A stretch of 64,000 nucleotides of DNA. It comes from Ligustrum vulgare. Taxonomy: Eukaryota; Streptophyta; Magnoliopsida; Lamiales; Oleaceae. Both the position numbers and the translations under genes were made by a program. Positions 45,197 through 56,065 of the stretch are shown piece after piece (positions within the stretch are counted from its first letter, which is position 1; each line of letters begins with the position of its first letter). The notes under the pieces were generated by a model, which was not told where the DNA came from, did not search any database, and worked only from the letters and a program-made list of their open reading frames with translations. The DNA lies in assembly GCA_963555705.1 (NCBI GenBank), contig OY743189.1, positions 1,877,501 to 1,941,500 of the forward strand, in the 5' to 3' direction.

Positions 45197-47060
45197 TTTG
45201 TTTTTTTTCAAATTTTTAATAGCACGTAGCCCTCGCGCATAACTCCCCTTTTATTGTTTTACTTTTCAATGAGGACATTGTTTTGTCTAAGTGTGGGGGG
45301 GGATTGAATTGATTGTGAGCTTAATGTCGTTATCTTCTTTCTGTAGTCGAAACGTTAAATTCATGTTGAGTCAGCATCCATTTTATTTTTTTTTCTCTAC
45401 TTTCGTTACCTATCTATGCTACTTAGGTCTTAAACCATACTTTGATAGGAAGCGACCCCACTTTTGGTTCATTTTTTTGAAATATCATTGCATAATTGGA
45501 TATAAATTGAGCACATAGAGATGGTCAATGTCTACACCCTAGTCAACCCGACCCAGAATAGACAGATTACCCTTTCATATATAACCCTGAACGTCCCAAT
45601 TATTATACTTTTGTGAGTAATGATGGTTTGAATACTTTTAACCGTTATCCTCGACCAATGGACTTAGATTTGGAATGAAGATCAAGCAATGACCTATAAC
45701 TCATAATTGGATGGGAAAAACACATGAAAACCATAATTTGTGAGCTTTTGAGCCTAAGAGCTGTTTTAATACTTATGAGCTCGTAATTCTTTGATGTGTG
45801 TCCTGCATGGTTGGGTTATGCTTGGATGTGCTTTCTTGTGCATACCGTTGTAGCTTCTTGATTCAAGTGCAAATTATAGCAAAAGCAATAGGTTAAACCA
45901 AATTTGGCTTGCTAAAAGAGCCTACCTTGCTACATGGACCATTAGAAGCCCGTTTGAGCCTTAGCCTTTCTTTGAAATTTTATGTCATGCTACAAGCCAC
46001 GAATACCCTTTCTTTCGCATTATCTCTGTTTTGATTTGAAACTATAGAGAGGGATTCGCAAGCTTTTGTTGATTGAGGATTGTGCTATGGTCTAGTCCAA
46101 GAAGTTGAAATGGTTGTCTTGTGTTGAGCATTGGTTGTGAAATGGACTGAATTCAGGGAATTGTAATTCTATCTTGTGCCAATTGATGACTGCGTAATGA
46201 TTTGAAAAAAAAAAAAGAGAAAAAGTTGCAGTCTATAATCGAAAAAAAAATCGAAAGAGAAAAAGCAATGAAAAGGAAGTTAGTCATGAAAATTAGTAGT
46301 TGAGGATGTCAAACACTCAACTTGTGAAAAAAAAAAAAAGAGAAAAGAAAAGCAAGAACGAGATTCAAGTGTAAATAAAGTTGGGTAGTGGGAAACAATG
46401 AAGATCATATTAAGGGAGAAGGAAGTAATATTATTTTGAATTGACTTAGTTTGCGAAATTCCTTCTCGACTCAGCCTAAATATATCCTTTTATCCTACCT
46501 GACCCGAAGCCCCGCTACAACCAAATAAAGACCTTCGCTTTGCACTTGTGTTATTGTTGGCTCCGGTTATGACAGTAAGGCAATCTGTGGTACTGACTTA
46601 TCCATGCAGAGAGCTAAGCGAAAATTCAACCCCTTATACACTTTGTGCGACGAGAGAAATATCTTGTGAGGGTGTTAAAACCCATTACATATACTTATGA
46701 GTGGTTTGAATTGCTTGGTCTAGGGTTGGTGGTATGAATGTGGTCGGGGGTACTGTGTTGACTGAATTCACATCATGGATAACTCGGTTTACGCAAATGA
46801 ATTCCCCTAAAATTGGGTGAAACTATTTTTCTTGTAGCCACTCAATAATGGTTGGGAGGTGAGTGAACACGAGAGGTGAAAGGAAATAAACCATAACGAG
46901 CCATGATTGGGTTGGGAAATAAAGGGCGTTGCATCTCTAGCACACACTAACACAATCCGATCATGCAATGGAACATTCTTGTTAAAGAAAAGTGTGTTGC
47001 AACCTCAAGTCTCTAAATTGGAATCTATTGTTTGAATCCTATTCTTATCCTTGCAAATCT
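45197..47060 (+). other. 3' UTR of gag-only element
   Basis: No credible ORF. Internal module: hairpin CAATG-AGGA-CATTG (45267-45280), then GTGTGGGGGGGG (from 45291). A-rich stretches near 46205-46345. It lacks a clear copy of the paired 3' UTR repeats seen in the other Athila types. Confidence 0.7.
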
Positions 47061-47099
47061 TTGTTCGAGGACGAACAATGGTTCAAGTGTGGGGGGATT
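47061..47099 (+). promoter_or_regulatory. PPT with AGGA-loop hairpin
   Basis: Hairpin TTGTTCG-AGGA-CGAACAA (47061-47078), then CAAGTGTGGGGGGATT abutting the 3' LTR. Confidence 0.85.
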
Positions 47100-48554
47100 T
47101 GATAAGTGTTATATTAACGTTTATTTTATACACTTATATCCTTGAATATGCCATAATGTGATTCTATCTAAGTATTATTAATGCATTTTATGTTTTATAT
47201 TGTACGGGATCACAAAGGAAGAGAAAAGAAGGAAAAAGGACCAAAATGCGATCAAAATGAAGTTTGGGGACTTAGGTGCAAACATATTTACGGCCGCAAG
47301 AAAAGGTGTTACGGTCGTAAGAAAAAATAAGGTTACGGCCGTGAAAGTGTAGTGAAGCAAGTTGAAAATAAACATAAACCACTTTACGGCCGTAAAGGAA
47401 AAGTTACGGCCGTAAATCAAAATGTTACGGCCGTAACTCCAATTTAAGGAAATATGCAGAAACTCAATTACGGCCGTAAAAGGAATGTTACGGCCGTAAA
47501 TCTTCAAGTCAAAAATTTCCTTATTTCAATTCTTTCCATAATTTTGGATTTCTTGCTCCCAAAGTTAGGGCACGAAATTGAGGCTATAAAAAGGGAGTTT
47601 CATGACAAGAAAAAGGGACTTTTATTATTTTTGAAAGAGGCTACACATTGAGGAAAATTGAGAGAAAAATATAGAGCATTCTTGGGAGATTCTCAAGTGC
47701 AAGAATATCAACAACAATGGAATTCATGAAGCAACTTGAAGAATCTACCACAACAATGCTAGGCTAAATTTCATATCTTGTTCAAAGGGGAAGTTGTGTC
47801 AATTTAATTATGTTATTTTCTTTTCCTATAAATTAGTAGCGTGAATTTATTCCTTTATTTCAATTGTTGGATTATTATGTTTTGAATGTTCAATTGAGTT
47901 TATTTGATTAATAGTTTAATTTGGCCAATTGGATAATTGATCTTTGGATTCATGAATATGCTATGTTTAGATTCTTGATCCGTAATTGTCATTGAATCTT
48001 TACTTTAGTAGCAAATAAATCTCGTGCAGGTTTAGTAATAATTCAACTTGGATTGTTTAATTCGAGCTTGTGTAATTAACGATCCAATTCAATCTATTCT
48101 TCTAAATTTTCATACTAGTCGTGCATTAAATCCTAAGAGCTTGTTTAGGATTGTCCATGGTTAGAATTGGTTCGAAGAGCTTATTTTGAATCAATACACA
48201 TAGGAAGAATTTAGATAATCAGAGCTTGTTGATTATTTATTATTGATAATTGAATTAGGAATAGAAACACGTTACAAGGAAAAGTATAATATTAATTGAG
48301 GGCACAACCGAACCCGAGAACAAGATTTCTTCTCATATTAATTCTCTAGTCATATTTAATTGTTTATTTTTATGCATATTTTTTATTCAAGCAATTTCAA
48401 ACAACAAACCCCCCATTCCATTCTAATTGATCGAACAACTAAAATTAGTTTCCGTTCCTCGTGGGATCGACCCTTACTCTCACTACTACATTATTAATTA
48501 ATATTTAGCGAGTAAGGAATTATTTATTATTTTGGTGCATTGCGACACGCATCA
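47100..48554 (+). repeat. 3' LTR of gag-only element
   Basis: Near-identical to 40916-42371. Ends GCATCA at the TSD AGATT. Confidence 0.95.
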
Positions 48555-48559
48555 AGATT

Positions 48560-49274
48560 GAAGATAAGATTTTATTTCATTTATATTTTATCAAGATAGG
48601 AATTCATTTATCCATAAACTTGTGAGCACAAGAATATGAAATTTTATTTTTTCTTATTATGCATTTAGAAATGTTACTCTGTTTATGTTTTCTGCTACAT
48701 ATTATGATTATTATCACATTTGAAGAAACTTTTATGATTTAGTTGTGCCTTTTTATCCAAGAAACCAGTTTCTGTAGAATTAATTTATGAAATTCAGGCC
48801 CCAGGGCACATCTCCCAGCGATGAAAGGGAGGGTAGTTTAAAGACCAGCTTCGCTTGGTTAGGGGTTCGAATCTGACCCTTACCAAGTTAAAAGGTAAGC
48901 CCTCACCCTACACTCTGGAAGGCATAATCTGCGATTTACATCATTTATCAAGGTCCAGGGCAGGGCAGGGCAGGTAGGGGCTCCTAAGGTTGGGGTTCAA
49001 CCTTTTTTTTTTTTTTTTTAATATATGAAATTCAGTCCCAACGGTTTGTCTTTGAGTATGAGCCAAAGTTCTGCTTAGCATAATTGTAACTTGCATCAAT
49101 GTTCTACTAGGGATTTCTTTTCGCTCTTGACTCCACTTGAAGGACATCAGTAGGTGAAGATTGTGATAGTTGTTCTTGATCTGTATTTATGATTGATCGG
49201 GATGTTGCTAATCCAAATTTCTAAGAAGGATATTATTGATCATACTTTTCTAGACCTACAAACCCACATACATA
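48560..49274. other. Unclassified inserted block, right part
   Basis: Continues 39556-40915 across the gag-only element. Nothing coding. Holds the SINE 48798-49023. Confidence 0.4.
48798..49023 (+). mobile_element. tRNA-derived SINE
   Basis: 226 bp flanked by a 12-bp duplication TATGAAATTCAG (48786-48797 and 49024-49035). An RNA polymerase III box B, GGTTCGAATCT, is at 48864-48874, with a box A-like GGGTAGTTTAAAGACC about 30 bp upstream. GGGCA repeats (48956-48972) and a terminal T run close it. T-tailed plant SINEs of the Au type are comparable. Confidence 0.82.
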
Positions 49275-50161
49275 GCTTTAGTGACTCAAGTAAGTAAGTT
49301 TTTAAGGATCTTTAAAATCTGGTACCCTAAATTCATTTAAGTTGGGAGTTATCAACCTAAAACTCGTTACAGGGGTCACTTAGAAAGCTTAAGGGAGAGG
49401 AGACTTATACGTAAGACAATATTATATTTTTAGTTTTTCTTTGTCGCCTTTGTGACTCGAGTAATTAAGTCTGAGAAGTTCTCTGAACCTGGTGCCCTAA
49501 AGTCATATGACTTGGGAGTTTCCGACCTAAAACTTACTAAATGGATCACATAGAAAGCAAATAAGAAAAATAGGTAAAAGATAAGGACAATAAAAGGAAA
49601 AGTTGTCCATATAATAATAAAGTGCATGGTATAAACTTAGTTGACTAAAACTTTGGAGATTGGAGGTGTGGAATTGAGAATTGCTTACCAGCTATTTGTT
49701 TTGCATGCCTATTTTTAATCTTGACTATCTTGTGTGGAAAAATGAAATGTAAAAATATATATAAATCACAATAGAGGAAACCTCAGGATTTGAAAGAAAA
49801 GTAGTAAGTCATGATCATCCATGAGAATGCAAGGAAAATCAATAGAACATCATAGGTTGACCACATGAGATTTGGACTTACTCTTGCATAATAAGCCACA
49901 TGATGTTAAATATATTTTTGCATAAGTATGCAATTGATTTTGGCTATTCACACAAAAACATGAAAAGTTGAGCATTGGATAAGTAGAAATATTTTTAATC
50001 TATTGTTCCATGTTCTTCTCTAAAGTGTGATTTTGATCTAGATTTTTTAGGCAGGTGGTAAGCAATTTGACAAAAGAAAAATATTTGTTAGTTGCATTTT
50101 CATTTTATAATCGAGTTCTACTTTATTTGAGGATGAACAGTGATTCTAGTTTAGGGGTATT
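49275..50161 (+). mobile_element. Decayed Athila 3' UTR, continued
   Basis: Contains both 3' UTR paired repeats (about 49270-49400 and 49445-49560), a decayed hairpin TTTGAGGATGAAC (about 50127) and a degraded PPT just before 50162. Same element as 38320-39555. Confidence 0.65.
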
Positions 50162-51023
50162 TGATAAGTGTATTTTATGCATTTATTTATATGTCAAAAT
50201 TAGAATAATATATTGTCGTTTTATTTTAGAATAAAATTTACTAATTGCTTGTTATTTGTTTATATTTCAAAAAATATCCCGAAATCACGTGAATTAAGCA
50301 ATTGATGGAAATAATGCACAATTGGATGATATTTGGAGCTAAATTTAACAAATTGGAAGCCAATGAAATCAATCGAGATATACTTGAGGAGCTAAGTGCG
50401 AGACATCCAAGTTCGAGGACTTAATTGATGATGAATTGAAGCTTAAAGAGAAAAGAGGAGATTTGAAAGTATGGAGACCTAATTGAAGTAATTGAACGTT
50501 GAAGGACTGGCGTGCAATAAAAGAATGAGGACCTACTTAAAAGAACTTGAAAGATGAAAATTCACAAACATGCTATGAACTGCACTGCGACGTCTCAAGA
50601 AACTAAGTGGTCGTGCAATGATGTATCAAATAAACAGATCTGATTTAAGTGAACTGCGTGGCCACTACTTATTCAGTACTGCGTGGCCGCGTAACTATCT
50701 GACTAGGCCGCGAATGGGCCCAAAACAAGGGACTTTTAGGCCTTGTTTCCTTATTTGCCTAGGTTATCTCCTACAACTATTTAAGTAACCTTTCATGCAT
50801 GAAAAGCAAAGCTGGGAAGACCTTTGCACAACCTCTAAACATTATAATTCAACATTCTATCATCCAAATCATGAGCCGAAAATCAAGACAAAGGCAGGGG
50901 AATTGAAGATTATCAACAGAGACCGAAATACTTGGTGCAAGACTTCCTTTCTTTTATTAATTGGATAAACTCTATATAGATAGTAATTTATATTTCTGGG
51001 TTTTTTATTTCTTTCTTGATGAA
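50162..51023 (+). repeat. Decayed Athila LTR, 5' part
   Basis: Starts TGATAAGTGTATTTTATGC and parallels 7750-8450, for example TTGGTGCAAGA near 50931. The palindrome region is degraded to CTGCGTGGCC-like pieces (50650-50700). Interrupted at 51024. Confidence 0.6.
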
Positions 51024-52190
51024 TGTAACGCCCCAAGCACGCATGGATCGAAACGTCACCAAAACATTTATATCCTAGACCATAAACTTAGAACTCAATT
51101 AATAAACTAATGAACTTATTTTGTGAAAAATATTTACAATATGAATTTAGGGATATTGTTATTTAAATAATTTCAACAAGTTAAATTCTTGTAAAAGAAA
51201 ATGACCTTAGGTTTATTCTTCAAAACATATAAATTCTGAATTAATTTCTATTATTGAAAGCAAGTATAGACTTAATGGCAACCATAATTCCTTCATAACT
51301 TTGAGCTTGAGGGTTGACTCGTCTGCTATGCTGCATGTCTATGAATATTTTTTTTTTAAAAGTTTCTGTATAGTGCCATGTTGCATGGTACCGTTCACGT
51401 ACAATTTTAAGAAAACAGACAGCTTCTTTAGGTTTATTTTCTCTTTCAAGTATTGATGTTTAAAATTTCATTTGGCATAGCAGAAAATTTCATTTTTCAA
51501 TGAAATTTTAACTATACGTAGGAGACTTCTTAACGTACAACATATCAAAAAATCGGCTTTGTCAACATACAAAGTATAAAAATAATTTTCAAAACACCGT
51601 TTCGACTTCATTTGAAAAACAAAATCAGTGCAGTTGTACTTAAAATGCCATAACAATTTCTATAGACATTGGAATGATTTGATTCAAAGTTTATAGAATA
51701 GCTAGCTCATAAAGCTATCAAACATCACTGATGTCATCCAAAATTCTGAGTAACGAATGAGATATGTATTTTTGAAAGTAAGGGCAGAAGCTGGGAAATG
51801 GAAAGAAAAATGCTACGCATACCTATTTTGAAAAATCCATGTACACCTCTATATAACTCGGAATTAAGTGATTCTTGTGCTCACAGAAAGGTAATTCAAT
51901 GTAGAATGCCATCGAGTCTTTAGAATTTCATTCTGATATCTGCACTATGAATAGTAATGCTCTGAAGTTAACTGGGGCAGATTAGTTTCAACACTGTTTT
52001 GCTTCTTTTCACCAAAGATTTGAATATCCTTAAGTTAAACTAACATTTCAGATAACATGTAGGTCTTAGTTAAAGATCTAAGCTTTATAAATGATGGGGA
52101 CTCAACTGGTGACAAACATAGTTCAAGGACTGAAACGCCATTCTCCAAAGATTCAATCATTTAATATAGTGTAAAAGAACAAAGTGCTAC
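51024..52190 (-). mobile_element. Tekay-like LTR fragment
   Basis: Begins TGTAACGCCCCAAG like the other Tekay-like LTR ends in the window. I could not find the matching right end or TSD, so the right limit is approximate. No coding sequence. Confidence 0.45.
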
Positions 52191-52494
52191 CTTATCTGTG
52201 GAATATGGAATACGATTTCACTGTACTTCTTCCTCAACCTCTTTCTCTACTGTTAGCAACAACAATCCCAGCTGGCTGCATCTCCGCATCATCAGGATAG
52301 AGAATATAGAATAGATGATTCTAGAATCAGATTTTTTTTTGTTGTGTACCGATCGTTGTGTATATAGAGCTCGTATGTATTTGTTTAGCTGTATGAAGTT
52401 TTCTTGAGGAAATATAGAATTGTCCTTCTTCTCCAAATACAGTGTTCCTTTTAAGTTGCTCTATTATCATTAAATCTCAATTTGGTTCAGAGCT
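52191..52494 (+). mobile_element. Probable Copia LTR end and PBS
   Basis: GTGTATATAGAG (about 52358) could be the LTR TATA region. LTR end near 52478 is followed by TTGGTTCAGAGC, close to the initiator-Met PBS TGGTATCAGAGC common in Copia elements. The LTR start is not identified. Confidence 0.45.
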
Positions 52495-52731
52495 ATGGCA
52501 AACAATACCGCCAGCACTGGTTCAGCCTCAGAAATTCAAAGCTCCACCTCAAATACACTCAACAGCCCATTTGGAATGACGTTAACACAGACTCCAAGCA
52601 TCAAGCTGGACAGAAACAATTACCTAATGTGGAAGAATGTCGTTATGCCCGTTGTCAAAGGCCATAACCTTGAAGGTTATCTTCTTGGGACAAAGTTGTG
52701 TCCTAAAGAGTTCATCAGTAACCAGCAAACC
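52495..52731 (+). pseudogene. Copia gag N-terminus, truncated
   Basis: ATG at 52495, 14 nt after the putative PBS. Thr/Ser-rich start, then IKLDRNNYLMWKNVVMPVV and GHNLEGYLLG, the N-terminal gag motif of Ale/Retrofit-like Copia elements (LD-x-x-NYLLW, RGH, L-x-G). After 79 codons it is cut at 52732 by a Tekay-like LTR end, whose bases only appear to extend the frame. The rest, if present, lies right of the window. Confidence 0.75.
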
Positions 52732-52992
52732 TGTAACGCCCCGAGTCCCGTGGAGCCCGGAAACGTCACTTTTCTAAAATTTCAAAATAAACTTTATTGC
52801 AAAAAATGAATTAAATATTAAATAGCACATTTATTGGATATAAGTTTAGCGATAATTCAGATTAAATAAAGTAATTCTTACAAACTTATAAAAAATGAAA
52901 ATTCTTGATAAAATGAAATGTTTATTTCGAAAATCCACGACTTAAAAATAATATCCAAATTATATTCTTCGCCATTGCCCATCACTCGCCTC
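52732..52992 (-). mobile_element. Tekay-like LTR fragment, interrupted
   Basis: Starts TGTAACGCCCCGAG after AAACC and includes CATTGCCCATCACTCGCCTC, similar to 11106-11121. Interrupted at 52993 by the tandem array. Confidence 0.6.
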
Positions 52993-53351
52993 TGATAAGT
53001 GTGCGTTTTACACACTTATTGTGCTTTTAAATAGACAATTTAATTGAGAAATTGAGCAAATATCTACTTATAAATTGTATTTTTCTTGTACAATTAGGTA
53101 CAACCTCAATTGGAAAGCAAATGGACAAGGTTGGAGTGCAATCAGGCTAAAAGAAGAGCAAAGGACCTAATTGAAAGAAATCAAAAGTTTGGGGACTTAA
53201 ATTGCAACATCTCAGAAAGATGGAGGACCTACCTTGCAAATATTTCAGGGGCATATTTGTAATAAAAGTCAAAATTCGAGGATTAAATTGTAGAGGACCA
53301 GAAGATGGAGGACTCAATTGCAAATCAGGCTAAAAGAAGGAGCTGTAGCTC

Positions 53352-53468
53352 AACCACGCGATCGCGTGGTTCCACCAAGTAGCGATCGCGAAGTCAGGCC
53401 ATTCTCAAACCCGAGAGTTTTCAAGGCAGCCACGCGATCGCGAGGCACTCAGCCACGCGATCGCGTGG
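53352..53468 (+). promoter_or_regulatory. Cluster of CGATCG palindromes in U3
   Basis: Four palindromes of 8 to 20 bp sharing GCGATCGC, 110-230 bp upstream of the TATA box. Repeated at 58064-58180 and 62779-62895. Confidence 0.85.
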
Positions 53469-53578
53469 GCAGAATTCTGGCCAATACCGGATTTTATTTT
53501 CTGTTTTTTTATTTGAAGTGAAGGGCGTGTTTGGTTCATTTTGGGGCGCGTTTTGGACCTCTTTTAGGTCAGATTTTT

Positions 53579-53596
53579 GGGGGTATATATACCCCC
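53579..53596 (+). promoter_or_regulatory. TATA box within an 18-bp palindrome
   Basis: GGGGGTATATATACCCCC, a perfect palindrome at the presumed LTR core promoter. Identical at 58291-58308 and 63006-63023. Confidence 0.8.
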
Positions 53597-54647
53597 ACTT
53601 CTCACTCCATCAAGAATCCCAATTCTTGACACAAACCCTAGCCCCCATTTTCTCTCTTCTCTTCTTTCTTTTCTTTTCTTTTCCTTTTCTTTTCTTTGTT
53701 TTTGGTTTTGTTTGTAAATTAGTTTGTAGATTAGTTTTGTTTCTAAGTTCTAGTCACCATTGAAGCAAGGAAGCAAGAAGTGAGGTGGAAATACAAAGCT
53801 TTGTTGAAGGGTTCTTGGAGCAAAAATCAAGGGAAGTGATTTATTTCATTATCTTGTATTTTTAATCTTTGATTTCTATATTTTGTGATGTATTTTTGTA
53901 AACCTCAACTTTTGTGCAATATTTATACAATGGGCTAGTTGTTTTTATGTTGGGATGATTGATGTAGCTTAACTTAGTTTAAGTAATTTTAATGTTTGTT
54001 TATTAATTTTGAGCTTATTTCATGTGTGTTTGTTATTGAGATTATTCCATGTGTTTGATTGATCACCAAATATATGTTTTGTGAAGTGTATGATAATCGA
54101 GAGATATTATGCATTTTAGACCAAATAACAAATGCTCTAGGTTCTTGTTAAGGATAGAGATATACCTTAAACCCTAGATGATCCATTGAGCTATTTTCAC
54201 AAAGGGTTAATGCAATTGATTGGGCCTTAATCGACATAGAGATATAGTAGGTTAGACCAATTGATTAGGGTTGATTTCACTCGAGAGAGGTAATTGGCTA
54301 AGCTTGGAAAATCGGGTCTAACATTGTAAATGAGTAATTTATTAATTTGCATGTGTTGAGAAATTACTTAAGCGAGAGTTAAGTGAAATCATGAATCCCA
54401 ACTCTTTTATCTTTCATTTTTCTTATTTTAATTTGGTTTAAAAATTAGTTTCTTTAATTTAGAATTTCCAGAAATCCATCTTTTTAATTGTGTGTTTCTC
54501 TTTGTTGTTAGAATTAAATTAATTAAAGTTATATAATCTAGAGTATACATTCCTCGTGGGATCGACAATCCGGACTCAAAAAGTCCACTTTATTACTTGT
54601 ACGCGACCCGTGCGCTTGCGGTACACTATTTTGAGCGAACAAGTTTT

Positions 54648-54665
54648 TGGCGCCGTTGCCGGGGA
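54648..54665 (+). promoter_or_regulatory. PBS, tRNA-Asp, perfect
   Basis: TGGCGCCGTTGCCGGGGA, 18/18 complementary to the tRNA-Asp 3' end with CCA counted. Second copy at 59360-59377. Confidence 0.92.
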
Positions 54666-54844
54666 ATGTTTTTACTTTGATTATTACTTTAGTTAATTTT
54701 AGTTTTAACAATTTGTAATTATTTTTGTTTTATGTTTTATTTTGTTATCTTTGGTTAACCACCACAATTCTAATCTCTCTTGTGTTTGGTTTTCTTTCTA
54801 GGCATATTTGATTCTAATATTGGCAAAATAGGAAAGCATTTGCA

Positions 54845-55612
54845 ATGAACAATCTCAACATGGGTGATGAATACATGCTTGAAGAATATTCAAGTTGTGA
54901 AATTTGTTACAAGATGCATTGTAATGGACAATGTTTGTTTTCGAGCAATAGTTTGATTACGTCGAAGCTTATTGGGTTTAGACAATATTTGAAATGCCGA
55001 AAACAAGAAATTGATACATTGGATGAGAGTTACATGCTATTGGGAGATTGTGTACCGGATGATTGGGATGAGGACATCACTCTTGTGGGAGATGGTCCTC
55101 CACTATTGAATGAGAAGGTACTTGCAAAGTATTACAATGAGCTTGCCAATTTGGATGAAGAGGATATGCTTATGGGGGATGCCATGTATTGGGAAGGATT
55201 TCAAATGTGGGGGTATAACCCACTCTTGGGAATTAATAGGAAAAACTTGCTGTTGCCCATGGATTCAACTTATGGATCGGTCATTCAATCCGAGGAGACA
55301 TCAACTAAAGAAGATGAGCTTGAAGAGAATGACAATTTAATCACAAAAGAATCACTTGGAGGAGTGGCAATTAATGAGGAAGAGATTAAATCAAATTCTC
55401 TCAACTTCATTGATTGTCCAATAATTGATTTTGTGATTAAGCCACTTGAGGAGGTGCAAGTCTACTTAGTTGAGTTTGAATTGGATGGAATAGGCAAGTC
55501 CCATGACTTTGCAAGGGGCAAAGTGCAAGTATTTCGAAGCAATGAAGAGTGGGGCAAAGCCAAAAGAAGAAAAATGAGCAAGGCATCAAAAGCTATATTT
55601 AGAGTGCCATGA
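54845..55612 (+). CDS. 255-aa zinc-knuckle-like protein, copy 1
   Basis: Only ORF of the non-autonomous element; ATG at 54845 follows a pyrimidine-rich TTTCTTTCTAG, a possible splice acceptor. Residues 18-30 read CEICYKMHCNGQC, C-x2-C-x3-H-x4-C, the same spacing as the zinc knuckle of the minus-strand Athila gag (CDICGANHQSSMC). The middle is acidic, with repeated LDE and LMGD/LLGD motifs (about 55-115). The last 30 residues are basic (AKRRKMSKASK), which could bind nucleic acid. No gag core, protease or polymerase motif seen. It may be a remnant or replacement of Gag's nucleocapsid part (inference). I do not recognise the protein. Both copies are open. Confidence 0.75.
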   Translation: MNNLNMGDEYMLEEYSSCEICYKMHCNGQCLFSSNSLITSKLIGFRQYLKCRKQEIDTLDESYMLLGDCVPDDWDEDITLVGDGPPLLNEKVLAKYYNELANLDEEDMLMGDAMYWEGFQMWGYNPLLGINRKNLLLPMDSTYGSVIQSEETSTKEDELEENDNLITKESLGGVAINEEEIKSNSLNFIDCPIIDFVIKPLEEVQVYLVEFELDGIGKSHDFARGKVQVFRSNEEWGKAKRRKMSKASKAIFRVP

Positions 55613-55627
55613 AGTGCTTATGCGGAG

Positions 55628-55676
55628 AGTCGAGCTAATGACTTTAAAATAAGCGCTTAATGGGAGGCAACCCATT
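55628..55676 (+). other. Two-hairpin element after 255-aa ORF
   Basis: Hairpin 1 AGTCG-AGCTAA-TGACT with one G-U pair (55628-55643). Hairpin 2 AATGGG-AGGCAA-CCCATT (55659-55676). It starts 16 nt after the stop codon. Second copy at 60340-60388. Confidence 0.75.
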
Positions 55677-56065
55677 CTCTATCCTTCACTTGCTTTATTT
55701 ATTTTATTTTTTTTGCATTTTATTTACTTTCTTGCATTTTATTTACTTTCTTGCAAATAAGTGGTTAGGCCAAGTCTCTATCTTCTATATTTATTTTCCT
55801 CAAGTTGGGTAGTGTGAAATAGCTCTAATGCATTCTCATTTAATTCTAACATATACTCATATCAAACTTTCAAAGTCAAAATTTGCTTAAAACTCATTTT
55901 TAAATCACTTGGTTCATATTGTCTTTTATCTTCAAGGGTGATTTAATATTGATGTGGATGAGAAAATTACATTGGATTTATGAGTTAGAATTGAGATGTT
56001 GAATGTGATTTAAATCTTTGGGTCATTCACCACTTATTATCTACTATTTTCTTGTGTTTTCATAG

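Larger units (their letters stand above)
40916..48554 (+). mobile_element. Complete gag-only LTR retrotransposon (TR-GAG type)
   Basis: TSD AGATT (40911-40915 and 48555-48559), LTRs of 1456 and 1455 bp differing at only about a dozen positions by eye, PBS, one long gag-protease ORF, PPT. No RT, RNase H or integrase: the post-pol hairpin element follows the gag-protease stop directly, as if pol had been cleanly removed. This matches the described TR-GAG class of non-autonomous elements, related here to Athila. Likely a recent insertion. Confidence 0.93.
52993..54641 (+). repeat. LTR A of tandem array
   Basis: 1649 bp, TGATAAGTGTGCG to GCGAACA. Palindromes: AACCACGCGATCGCGTGGTT (53352-53371), GCGATCGC (53392-53399), CGCGATCGCG (53433-53442), CCACGCGATCGCGTGG (53453-53468). 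TATA palindrome at 53579-53596. Short Arg- or Phe-rich ORFs over these are not credible. Confidence 0.95.

Noticed and set aside
53318..53763. Two short ORFs (67 and 81 aa) repeated in each array LTR
   Set aside because: Identical only because the LTRs are; one spans the palindromes and the other the TATA and pyrimidine tract. No start context or conservation outside.
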